Assembly (NCBI GenBank): GCA_011051855.1 | Contig: DRKG01000491.1 | Span: 1 to 9,950 of the forward strand | Length of the DNA stretch: 9,950 nt | Source: a bacterium | GTDB taxonomy: Bacteria; Planctomycetota; UBA1135; UBA2386 | Reading direction: 5' to 3' | Shown: piece after piece, positions 1 through 5,615 of the stretch | Numbering within the stretch: the first letter of the stretch is position 1 | How the letters are laid out: the number at the start of each line of letters is the position of its first letter | Notes under the pieces: model-generated | Database searches by the model: none | The model's input: the letters and a program-made list of their open reading frames with translations, nothing else | What the model was told of the DNA's origin: nothing | Position numbers and translations under genes: made by a program

Positions 1-764
1 CATGCGGCGTCAGGCGGCCGCCTGCGGCGTCCGTTCGCTCCGCGAACTCCTTGGCAGAATGCTCGGCGTGGCCACGGCCACGCCTGCGCTTCTGCAGTCG
101 CCTTCCTTGCCTGGGCGCGGATTGTGCGCACCTGGGGCACTGGTTCATGCATAGATCGGGCTAGGTTGTGGCCGAGGTTGCGTCGATAGCGACTCCACGG
201 CAGGAAGTGATCGATGTGGCCCTTGCTGTCATCCAGGCGGTAGAGGAACGCAATCGGTTCGGCGGCGTCGCGAACGCGCTGCAAGCGGGGCAGCGGCATG
301 GAGATGATCGTGCGACGAACATTGCGGTGCAGGCCAGCCCTTTGCGCATCCGTCAGGTGGTGGGGATGCGTCACCCCCTGAGCTTGAAGTTCGCGGATAC
401 GTTTCAGCACGGACGGGATCTGGCCGCCTCGATCCTGGGTGAGCACGCCGGCCCAATCGTCGTCGCGATGACTCCGGAATGGCGGCATCGGTTCGGCTAC
501 GATCCGGCTATCGGCGCCCGGAGAGCCCACTGCGTGCGGCTGTACGTGCGGCCAGTAGAGTTCGATGAAGTAGGTGGCCAGATCGCCGGCGTCGATCGGG
601 GCACGCTCATCGTGACTCGGGTGCTCGAGCGCCCAGCGTGAGAGTGCCAACAGCAGCGCGTATTTGTAGGTGTTGACGAATTGGCCCTGTGTCAGCACCC
701 GCTGCAGTTGGCGCACGAACTGCGCCTGCTGCTCGGCGGTTGGCTGGCGTGGGAGGTTCTCCAT
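1..764 (-). CDS. HNH endonuclease-like protein, 3' end outside window, probably degenerate
   Basis: The frame is open from the ATG at 762-764 to the left edge (254 codons, no stop), so the C-terminus is not seen. Residues 28-45 (QFVNTYKYALLLALSRWA) and 64-72 (TYFIELYWP) match the N-terminal helical region of bacterial proteins annotated as HNH endonucleases. Residues 184-200 (IDHFLPWSRYRRNLGHN) match their HNH core, with the Asp-His pair at 185-186 and a His-Asn pair at 199-200. Two things are odd. In the family as I recall it, roughly 100 residues, including a Cys-x2-Cys zinc pair, separate the FLY motif (173-175) from the Asp-His; here only nine residues do. After Asn200 the usual Asn/Lys-rich end of the HNH fold is replaced by Arg/Ala-rich sequence coded by palindromic DNA. 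It starts 16 nt after the selO stop with no clear ribosome site, so it may be read through from selO. The family call is fairly sure; activity is doubtful. Confidence 0.72.
   Translation of the reverse strand, partial: MENLPRQPTAEQQAQFVRQLQRVLTQGQFVNTYKYALLLALSRWALEHPSHDERAPIDAGDLATYFIELYWPHVQPHAVGSPGADSRIVAEPMPPFRSHRDDDWAGVLTQDRGGQIPSVLKRIRELQAQGVTHPHHLTDAQRAGLHRNVRRTIISMPLPRLQRVRDAAEPIAFLYRLDDSKGHIDHFLPWSRYRRNLGHNLARSMHEPVPQVRTIRAQARKATAEAQAWPWPRRAFCQGVRGANGRRRRPPDAA
11..24. repeat. 14-bp perfect palindrome
   Basis: CAGGCGGCCGCCTG equals its own reverse complement. It is the first of three inverted repeats packed into positions 11-95, inside the non-homologous tail of the HNH-like frame. 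Confidence 0.6.
33..47. repeat. Short hairpin, 6-bp stem
   Basis: GTTCGC (33-38) and GCGAAC (42-47) pair around the loop TCC. It sits between the palindrome at 11-24 and the long hairpin at 54-95. Similar small stems occur in REP-like elements, but membership of a repeat family cannot be judged from one copy. Confidence 0.55.
54..95. repeat. Long two-stem inverted repeat
   Basis: GGCGTGGCC (65-73) and GGCCACGCC (76-84) form a perfect 9-bp stem around two bases. After a symmetric 5+5 base internal bulge, GCAGAA (54-59) pairs with TTCTGC (90-95) on the same axis. The symmetry is exact. It lies in the region where the HNH-like protein has lost homology, so it may be part of an inserted element or dispersed repeat. 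Confidence 0.6.
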
Positions 765-780
765 CGCAGATCGGCGCTGC

Positions 781-2352
781 TCACGAGCTGCACGACAGCG
801 CCGAGCAGCCGGGTTTGTGGCGCGCCCACTCGGGGCGGCGGCCGGCGAGTTCCTGGTGTTCGGGTTGGTCGTCGAACGGTCGCTGCATCACCTGCAAGAG
901 GCGTTCGAGGGGGCGCAGGTCATCCTGGTGGGCGGCGTCGATCGCTCGTTGGGTCAGCCAGTTGCGCAGCACGAAGTGCGGGTTGCTGGCGCGCATGGTT
1001 GTGCGGAGATCCGTGGCTGTCTGCGGCTCGTCGCGCGTGCGTTGCCACCAGCGGCGCAACCACGCGACGCCGGCGTCGACGTGGCTTTGCGGCGGGGAAC
1101 CATAGAACGCCTCCGCGCACGCCGGCGGCATCGTCGTCGGAGCCGCGTGCAGTGTCACTGCGTCGCAGAGCGCGCGGAAGAAGATCGTCATGTCGGTTTC
1201 TTCGGCGGCGAGCCAGTCGAACAGGTCCTGCAACAGTTGGTCGTCGCGGCGTTCGGACGCGAACCGGATGCCGAGCTTGTCGCCGAACCGGCGCGTGGCC
1301 TCGTCGCCGTAGGTCGTCTGGTAGGCGCGCACGGCATCTTCGATGACGCGCTCGTCGCCGTCGCACAGCGGCAGCAGGGCCTCGCCGAGCCGCGCGAGGT
1401 TCCACAGCCCTACGGCCGGTTGCTTGCCGAACGCGTAGCGGCGTTGCTGCGCATCGGTGGTGTTGGGAGTCCAGTCGAGGTCGAAGTCGTCGATCCAGCC
1501 GTAGGGGCCGTAGTCGATCGTCAGCCCGAGGATCGACATGTTGTCGGTGTTGAGCACGCCGTGCACGAAGCCGATCGCCTGCCAGTGCGCGACCAAGCGC
1601 GCCGTGCGCTCGGCGACCTCGCGCAGCCACGCGGCGAGGCCGTCCTTGCCCTGGTCGACGAACTGCGGAAACCAGTGGCGCAAGGTGAACTCGACCAGCG
1701 CGCGCAGCACATCGGTCTCGCCGCGCGACGCCGGTAGTTGGTAGCTGCCGAATCGCAGGAACGTCGGCGCCGTGCGGCACACGATGGCGCCCGGCTCGCG
1801 CTGCGGGTGGCCGTCGTAGAACATGTCGCGCACGACGCCGTCGCCGGTGCGCACCAGCGACAGTGCCCGGGTGGTCGGCACCCCGAGCGCGTGCATCGCC
1901 TCGCTGCACAGAAACTCGCGGATGGACGAGCGCAGCACGGCACGGCCGTCGGCGGTGCGCGAGTAGGCGGTCGGTCCGGCGCCCTTCAGTTGCAGTTCGA
2001 CGCACGTGCCCGCCGGCGTTTCGAGTTCGCCGAGCACGATCGCGCGGCCGTCGCCGAGCTGGCCCGCCCAGTGGCCGAACTGGTGGCCGCCGTAGTTGGC
2101 GGCGTACGGATCCATGCCTGGCAGCAGCGCGTTGCCGCCGAGCACCCGGGCGGCGTCGCCGCCGGCCAGCCATTCTTCGAGTCCGAGCTGCCGTGCGAGC
2201 GGACGCGAGAACGCCAGCAGCTCGGGTTTGGCCACTGGCGTCGGCTGCACGCGCGACCACAGCGCGTTGCGCACCTCGCGAGAGACCGGCGCGCTGTCGG
2301 GGTCGCCGGGCAGTTCGCTGAGGAAGCGGCGGTGGAAAACGGGCGTGGCCAT
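781..2352 (-). CDS. selO: Protein adenylyltransferase SelO (YdiU/UPF0061 family)
   Basis: This is a 523-residue pseudokinase-fold enzyme that transfers AMP from ATP to Ser, Thr or Tyr of target proteins; in bacteria it is tied to oxidative-stress responses. The hallmark blocks are present: YGGHQFGHWAGQLGDGRA (87-104), QLKGAGPTAYSR (121-132) with the ATP-contacting Lys123, ADGRAVLRSSIREFL (134-148), the Arg193/Arg200 pair that handles the flipped nucleotide, NTDNMS (268-273) with the catalytic Asp270 and metal-binding Asn271, and IDYGPYGWIDDFD (279-291) with metal-binding Asp280. The protein ends in a Cys-rich tail, GCSALSCSS (515-523), the Cys version of the site that is selenocysteine in animal SelO; no in-frame TGA is read through. 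Length is normal for the family and no active-site residue is missing. The ATG start is backed by AGGAAGG at 2357-2363. It is divergent from the glycosylase gene and lies just upstream of the HNH-like frame. Confidence 0.97.
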   Translation of the reverse strand: MATPVFHRRFLSELPGDPDSAPVSREVRNALWSRVQPTPVAKPELLAFSRPLARQLGLEEWLAGGDAARVLGGNALLPGMDPYAANYGGHQFGHWAGQLGDGRAIVLGELETPAGTCVELQLKGAGPTAYSRTADGRAVLRSSIREFLCSEAMHALGVPTTRALSLVRTGDGVVRDMFYDGHPQREPGAIVCRTAPTFLRFGSYQLPASRGETDVLRALVEFTLRHWFPQFVDQGKDGLAAWLREVAERTARLVAHWQAIGFVHGVLNTDNMSILGLTIDYGPYGWIDDFDLDWTPNTTDAQQRRYAFGKQPAVGLWNLARLGEALLPLCDGDERVIEDAVRAYQTTYGDEATRRFGDKLGIRFASERRDDQLLQDLFDWLAAEETDMTIFFRALCDAVTLHAAPTTMPPACAEAFYGSPPQSHVDAGVAWLRRWWQRTRDEPQTATDLRTTMRASNPHFVLRNWLTQRAIDAAHQDDLRPLERLLQVMQRPFDDQPEHQELAGRRPEWARHKPGCSALSCSS

Positions 2353-2356
2353 GCCG

Positions 2357-2363
2357 CCTTCCT
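2357..2363 (-). promoter_or_regulatory. Ribosome binding site of selO
   Basis: Read on the minus strand this is AGGAAGG, ending four bases before the selO ATG, with its AGGA core seven bases away. It is the only strong Shine-Dalgarno sequence I see in the window; htpG and both secreted-protein genes lack a clear one. Confidence 0.65.
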
Positions 2364-2401
2364 ACCACAAACGCGGGCGCTACATTGCCGGAGTGCCGAA
2401 C

Positions 2402-2905
2402 GTGTCGAGCTTTCCGCCGGTCGCCGACCCGAACGCCCGCGTGCTGATCCTCGGCAGCATGCCCGGCGCGGCATCACTCGCGGCGCAGCGCTACTACGCG
2501 CATCCGCGCAACGCCTTCTGGCCGATCCTCGCGGAGCTGTGCGGCTTTGCGCCCGAACTCGCCTACCCCGAGCGACTGCGGGAGCTGCGTCGCGCCGGCG
2601 TGGCGCTGTGGGACGTGCTGCAGAGCTGCGCCCGCGCGGGCAGCCTCGATAGCGACATCGAGCCGGCCTCGATCCGGGTCAACGACTTTGCGCGCTTCTT
2701 CGCCGACCACCCGGCCATCGCGGCGGTGTTCTGCAACGGCGGCACCGCGTATCGCCTGTTCGAGCGTCGCGTGCGTCCGTCGCTGCGGCCGCCGCATCGC
2801 GATCTGCCGGCGGCACAGTTGCCGTCGACGAGCCCCGCTCACGCGCGTCTGGACCTGGCCGGCAAGCGCGAACTCTGGCGGGAGCACCTGGCTCCCTGGC
2901 TGTGA
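2402..2905 (+). CDS. Family 6-like hypoxanthine/uracil-DNA glycosylase (HDG/MUG fold)
   Basis: This is a 167-residue member of the uracil-DNA glycosylase superfamily, closest to the hypoxanthine-DNA glycosylase group. It would cut deaminated bases (hypoxanthine, perhaps uracil) from DNA to start base-excision repair in the cytoplasm. Numbered from the GTG at 2402: LILGSMPG (15-22) followed by YYAHPRNAFWP (31-41) is motif 1, with Asn37 the likely catalytic residue; VFCNGGTAYRLF (109-120) is the central strand and helix; LPSTSPAHA (140-148) is motif 2, which enters the minor groove. GTG 2402 is preferred because GGAG at 2390-2393 lies eight bases upstream, the length fits, and homology begins about there. 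Alternatives are GTG 2393 and ATG 2351, the latter overlapping the selO ATG on the other strand by two bases. It is the only plus-strand gene and its 3' end faces the nitroreductase. The superfamily is secure; the exact substrate is inferred. Confidence 0.9.
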   Translation: MSSFPPVADPNARVLILGSMPGAASLAAQRYYAHPRNAFWPILAELCGFAPELAYPERLRELRRAGVALWDVLQSCARAGSLDSDIEPASIRVNDFARFFADHPAIAAVFCNGGTAYRLFERRVRPSLRPPHRDLPAAQLPSTSPAHARLDLAGKRELWREHLAPWL

Positions 2906-2934
2906 TCGGGCGCCGCCTACCGGCGCTCGATCAC
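2902..2934. terminator. Bidirectional terminator hairpin between convergent genes
   Basis: GTGATCGGGCGCCG (2902-2915) pairs with CGGCGCTCGATCAC (2921-2934) over 14 bp with one G-T wobble and a five-base loop CCTAC. The stem holds the glycosylase TGA (2903-2905) and the loop holds the nitroreductase TAG (2917-2919, minus). It has no T-run on either side, so it is not a textbook intrinsic terminator, but stem strength and position between two convergent 3' ends favour termination or mRNA 3'-end protection for both genes. Confidence 0.65.
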
Positions 2935-3567
2935 CTCGTCCGCCGGAAAGCGCACCTTGGCCGCCGTGGCGTACTTGTCGTCCGCGGAACGGTAGCCGGC
3001 AGCGCACGCACACAGGGTTGCGTAGCGCGTGCCCTTGAGTCCGAGCAGTTCGTCGTAGCCGTGCATGTCGATGCCTTCCATCGGGCAGGTGTCGACGCCC
3101 ATCATCGCCGCCGCGGTCATGAACTGGCCGAGGGCGATGTAGGCCTGGCGCGCGTTCCAGCCGAACAGGTCGTTCGCCGCCCAGCCCTTGACCAGAAAGC
3201 CGGCGATCACATCGCGGTATCCCTTCAGGGCATCGGGGTCGGTTCCACGCACTTCGCACTGCCGGTTGATGTAGCGGTCGACGTCGTCATCGGTGGTCGT
3301 GCGCAGTGCGGCGAACACGACGTAGCGGTCGGCGTCGACGACCTGTGACTGGTTCCACGAGGCCGCACGCAGTTGTTCGCGCAGGTTGCGGTTCTCGATG
3401 ACGAGGAACTTCCACGGCTGCAGCCCGAATGACGACGGCGCCAGGACCAGTGCCTGCTCGAGTGCGGACCAGGTGGCGTCCGGGATGCGCCGGTCGGGGT
3501 CGAAGGCCTTGACGGCGTAGCGCCAGTTGAGGTGCTCGACGGCCTGTTCGGGAGTCAGGTGGTGCAT
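2917..3567 (-). CDS. Oxygen-insensitive NAD(P)H nitroreductase, NfsB/YfkO-like FMN enzyme
   Basis: This 216-residue protein has the usual length of the dimeric FMN nitroreductase family, which reduces nitro compounds, quinones or similar acceptors with NAD(P)H in the cytoplasm. RYAVKAFDP (16-24) is the N-terminal flavin-phosphate motif with Arg16 and Lys20. APSSFGLQPWKFLVI (43-57) is the second FMN-binding loop. CPMEGID (161-167) corresponds to the Pro-x-Glu-Gly loop over the flavin. Near the C-terminus KVRF (204-207) supplies the Lys/Arg pair that closes on the flavin phosphate. The physiological substrate cannot be read from sequence. The ATG at 3565-3567 lies 38 bp after the htpG stop on the same strand, so transcription with htpG is likely, although no strong ribosome site is visible. 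Its 3' end is built into the hairpin shared with the glycosylase gene. Confidence 0.94.
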   Translation of the reverse strand: MHHLTPEQAVEHLNWRYAVKAFDPDRRIPDATWSALEQALVLAPSSFGLQPWKFLVIENRNLREQLRAASWNQSQVVDADRYVVFAALRTTTDDDVDRYINRQCEVRGTDPDALKGYRDVIAGFLVKGWAANDLFGWNARQAYIALGQFMTAAAMMGVDTCPMEGIDMHGYDELLGLKGTRYATLCACAAGYRSADDKYATAAKVRFPADEVIERR

Positions 3568-3605
3568 CGGCGGCTCGTGGGTTCGATTGTGGCGGCGGCT
3601 GCCGT

Positions 3606-5510
3606 TCAGCCATTCGCCATCAGGTCGGTCAACCGCCGGCTGAACGCAGCCGGATCACTCGGCAGCGAACCTTCGGCGAGCAGCGCCTGATCGTAGAGCA
3701 GTGCGGCCCAGTCGGTGAACCGTGAATCGTCGGCGAGGTTCTGCAACTTCTGCACGACGGTGTGCTCGGGGTTCAGTTCGAGGATGCGCTTTTGCTCCGG
3801 CAGGTCGTGGCCGGCTTCGCGCAGCACCCGCTCCTGGCGGGCGCTCATGGCGCCCTCTTCGCTGACCAGGCACGCCGGCGAGTCGGTCAGCCGGTCGGTC
3901 AGGCGCACCGTCTTGACGTGTTCGTCGAGCGCCTTCTGCACGCGTTCGAGCACCGGTCGAAGCTCCTTTTCGCGGGCTTCCTTCTTCTCCTTGTCCTCTT
4001 CGGACTCGGGCAGGTCCAGGGCGCCCTTCGCCGCCGAGACCAACGGCTTGCCATCGAACTCACGCAGCGCGTCGACCACCCATTCGTCGATGGTCTCGGT
4101 CATCAGCAGCACCTCGAAGCCGTGCTTCTGCAGCGCTTCGATGTGCGGGCTCGCCTTGGCCGCGGCGAGGCTGTCGGCGGCGACGTAGTAGATCGACTTC
4201 TGCTCTGCGGGCATGCGCGCGACGTAGTCGGCGAAGCCGGTGAGCGTGTCGTCGTCGCTGCCCTCGGGTCGGTGGGTCGTGTGGAAGCGCAGCAGCTTGG
4301 CGAGCCGTTCGCGCGCGTCGTGCTGGTGGTAGACACCCTCCTTCAGGTTGCGGGAGAACTCGCGATAGAAGGTGTCGTAGCGGCCGGATTCGCCTTCGGG
4401 CGCATCCTCGGCGGCGAGCTCTTCGAGCAGGCTCAGGGTCTTGTTGACGACCTGCTTCTTGATGAACCGTGTGGTCGCGTCCTTCTGCAGGATCTCGCGC
4501 GAGACGTTTAGCGGCAGATCCTCGCTGTCGACGACGCCGCGCACGAACCGCGCCCACTCCGGCACGATCTCCTGGGCGTCGTCCATGATGAACACGCGCT
4601 TGACGAACAGCTTGACGCCGCTCTTGCTGCGGTCGACGAGGTCGAACGGGGCCTTCTGCGGCAGGTAGAGCAGGCCGGTCAACTCGTGCGTGCCCTCGAC
4701 CTTGAAGTGTGTCCACGCCAGTGGGTCGTTCCAGTCGTGCGACAGCGACTTGTAGAACTCCTTGTAGGCGTCGTCGTCGATCTCGCTCTTTGGCCGCGTC
4801 CACAAGGCGCGCGCCTGGTTGAGGGTCACCGTCTCGGTTTCGGTCTTCTTGTCGTCACCTTCGCCGGTGGTGCGCTCGACCTGCATCCGGATCGGCCAGC
4901 GCACGTAGTCGCTGTACTTGCGCACGACGTCGCGCACCGGCCACTCCTGCAGGTACTCCTTGCAGTCGTCCTTCAGGTGCAGCGTGATGTCGGTGCCGCG
5001 CTCGTTGCGCTCGGCCGGCTGGATCTCGAAGTCGCCCTTCGCCTCGCTGCGCCACGTCCACGCCTCGTCGCTGCCGGCCTTGCGCGAGGTCACCGTGACC
5101 GCATCGGCGACCAGGAACGCCGAGTAGAAGCCGACGCCGAACTGCCCGATCAGCGACACGTCCTTCTTCTGCTCGGCGGACAGCGACTGCATCAGCTTCT
5201 TGCTGCCGCTGCGCGCGATCGTGCCGAGGTTGCCGATCAGCTCGTCACGGGTCATGCCGATGCCGTTGTCGCGGATCGTCAGCGTGCCGGCGGCCTCGTC
5301 GCGCACCAGTTCGATGCGCAGTTCCTTGTCGTCACCGAGCAGGTCGTGCTCGGTCAGGGCGCGGAAGTTGAGTTGGTCGAGTGCGTCGGCCGCGTTGCTG
5401 ATCAGCTCCCGCAGGAACACCTCGCGGTGCGAGTAGAGCGAGTTGACGACGAGCGACAGGACCTCGTTGACCTCGGCCTGGAACGTGTGCTTCTCGGCGG
5501 TAGACGACAT
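3606..5510 (-). CDS. htpG: Molecular chaperone HtpG (bacterial Hsp90)
   Basis: This is a full-length 634-residue ATP-driven dimeric chaperone that helps late folding and remodelling of client proteins in the cytoplasm, particularly under heat or oxidative stress. The N-terminal GHKL ATPase domain (about 1-215) shows the Hsp90 signature YSHREVFLRELISNAADALD (26-45) with Glu35 and Asn39, DNGIGM (81-86) with the adenine-contacting Asp81, and the lid glycines in GQFGVGFYSAFLVAD (122-136). The middle domain (about 235-495) carries PLNVSREILQ (333-342), whose Arg338 reaches the ATP gamma-phosphate. The dimerisation domain (about 510-634) follows a charged linker, EEDKEKKEAREKE (504-516). It lacks the cytosolic eukaryotic MEEVD tail, as expected for a bacterium. 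The ATG start matches the normal N-terminus; only a weak GGAA sits right before it. The 105-bp leader holds an inverted repeat at 5554-5574; no CIRCE element is present. The nitroreductase gene follows. Confidence 0.98.
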   Translation of the reverse strand: MSSTAEKHTFQAEVNEVLSLVVNSLYSHREVFLRELISNAADALDQLNFRALTEHDLLGDDKELRIELVRDEAAGTLTIRDNGIGMTRDELIGNLGTIARSGSKKLMQSLSAEQKKDVSLIGQFGVGFYSAFLVADAVTVTSRKAGSDEAWTWRSEAKGDFEIQPAERNERGTDITLHLKDDCKEYLQEWPVRDVVRKYSDYVRWPIRMQVERTTGEGDDKKTETETVTLNQARALWTRPKSEIDDDAYKEFYKSLSHDWNDPLAWTHFKVEGTHELTGLLYLPQKAPFDLVDRSKSGVKLFVKRVFIMDDAQEIVPEWARFVRGVVDSEDLPLNVSREILQKDATTRFIKKQVVNKTLSLLEELAAEDAPEGESGRYDTFYREFSRNLKEGVYHQHDARERLAKLLRFHTTHRPEGSDDDTLTGFADYVARMPAEQKSIYYVAADSLAAAKASPHIEALQKHGFEVLLMTETIDEWVVDALREFDGKPLVSAAKGALDLPESEEDKEKKEAREKELRPVLERVQKALDEHVKTVRLTDRLTDSPACLVSEEGAMSARQERVLREAGHDLPEQKRILELNPEHTVVQKLQNLADDSRFTDWAALLYDQALLAEGSLPSDPAAFSRRLTDLMANG

Positions 5511-5553
5511 TTCCGTGGGGCTGTAGGGGGGTGATGGGTTGGACTTTCGGGGG

Positions 5554-5574
5554 GAACAGGATTGCGACCTGTTC
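5554..5574. promoter_or_regulatory. Inverted repeat in the htpG leader (possible operator or hairpin)
   Basis: GAACAGG (5554-5560) and CCTGTTC (5568-5574) form a perfect 7-bp inverted repeat around ATTGCGA. It lies 43-64 bp upstream of the htpG ATG and 41 bp downstream of the repeat-protein stop, so it could be a regulator site for htpG or part of the 3' end of the upstream transcript. It is not CIRCE. No protein can be assigned to it. Confidence 0.4.
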
Positions 5575-5588
5575 GCGAAGGTTCAAGG

Positions 5589-5602
5589 GGCTGGCCCCAG
5601 CC
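5589..5602 (-). terminator. Possible terminator stem after the repeat-protein gene
   Basis: GGCTGGCCCCAGCC is an inverted repeat that gives a 5-bp GC stem with a four-base loop, 13 bases past the stop of the gene at 5616-8099. There is no T-run on the minus strand, so termination is a weak inference from position. Confidence 0.35.
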
Positions 5603-5615
5603 GTTGGGGGGTTCG

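Noticed and set aside
2..148. Second minus-strand open frame beginning MNQCPRC
   Set aside because: A Cys-Pro-x-Cys start is suggestive of a small zinc ribbon, but the frame is cut by the window edge, has no ribosome site and lies in palindromic DNA.
168..641. Plus-strand open frame of 157 codons
   Set aside because: It is antisense to the HNH-like frame, whose minus-strand translation has family motifs; the plus translation has none.
781..810. Possible selenocysteine in the SelO tail
   Set aside because: The redox position is coded as Cys in a Cys-Ser-Ser end; the only TGA is the terminal stop.
2096..2401. Upstream extension of the DNA glycosylase frame
   Set aside because: It runs antisense through the selO N-terminus and has no glycosylase homology; family length and the GGAG site favour a start near 2402.
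1738..2652. Long plus-strand frame antisense to selO
   Set aside because: Low-complexity Ala/Arg-rich shadow of a high-GC gene; the minus-strand SelO motifs are unambiguous.
2474..3259. Minus-strand frame across the glycosylase and nitroreductase genes
   Set aside because: Out-of-frame shadow of two recognised genes, with Arg/Gly-rich composition.
4686..5534. Plus-strand 282-codon frame opposite htpG
   Set aside because: Antisense shadow produced by GC-rich third positions; no motif and no ribosome site.
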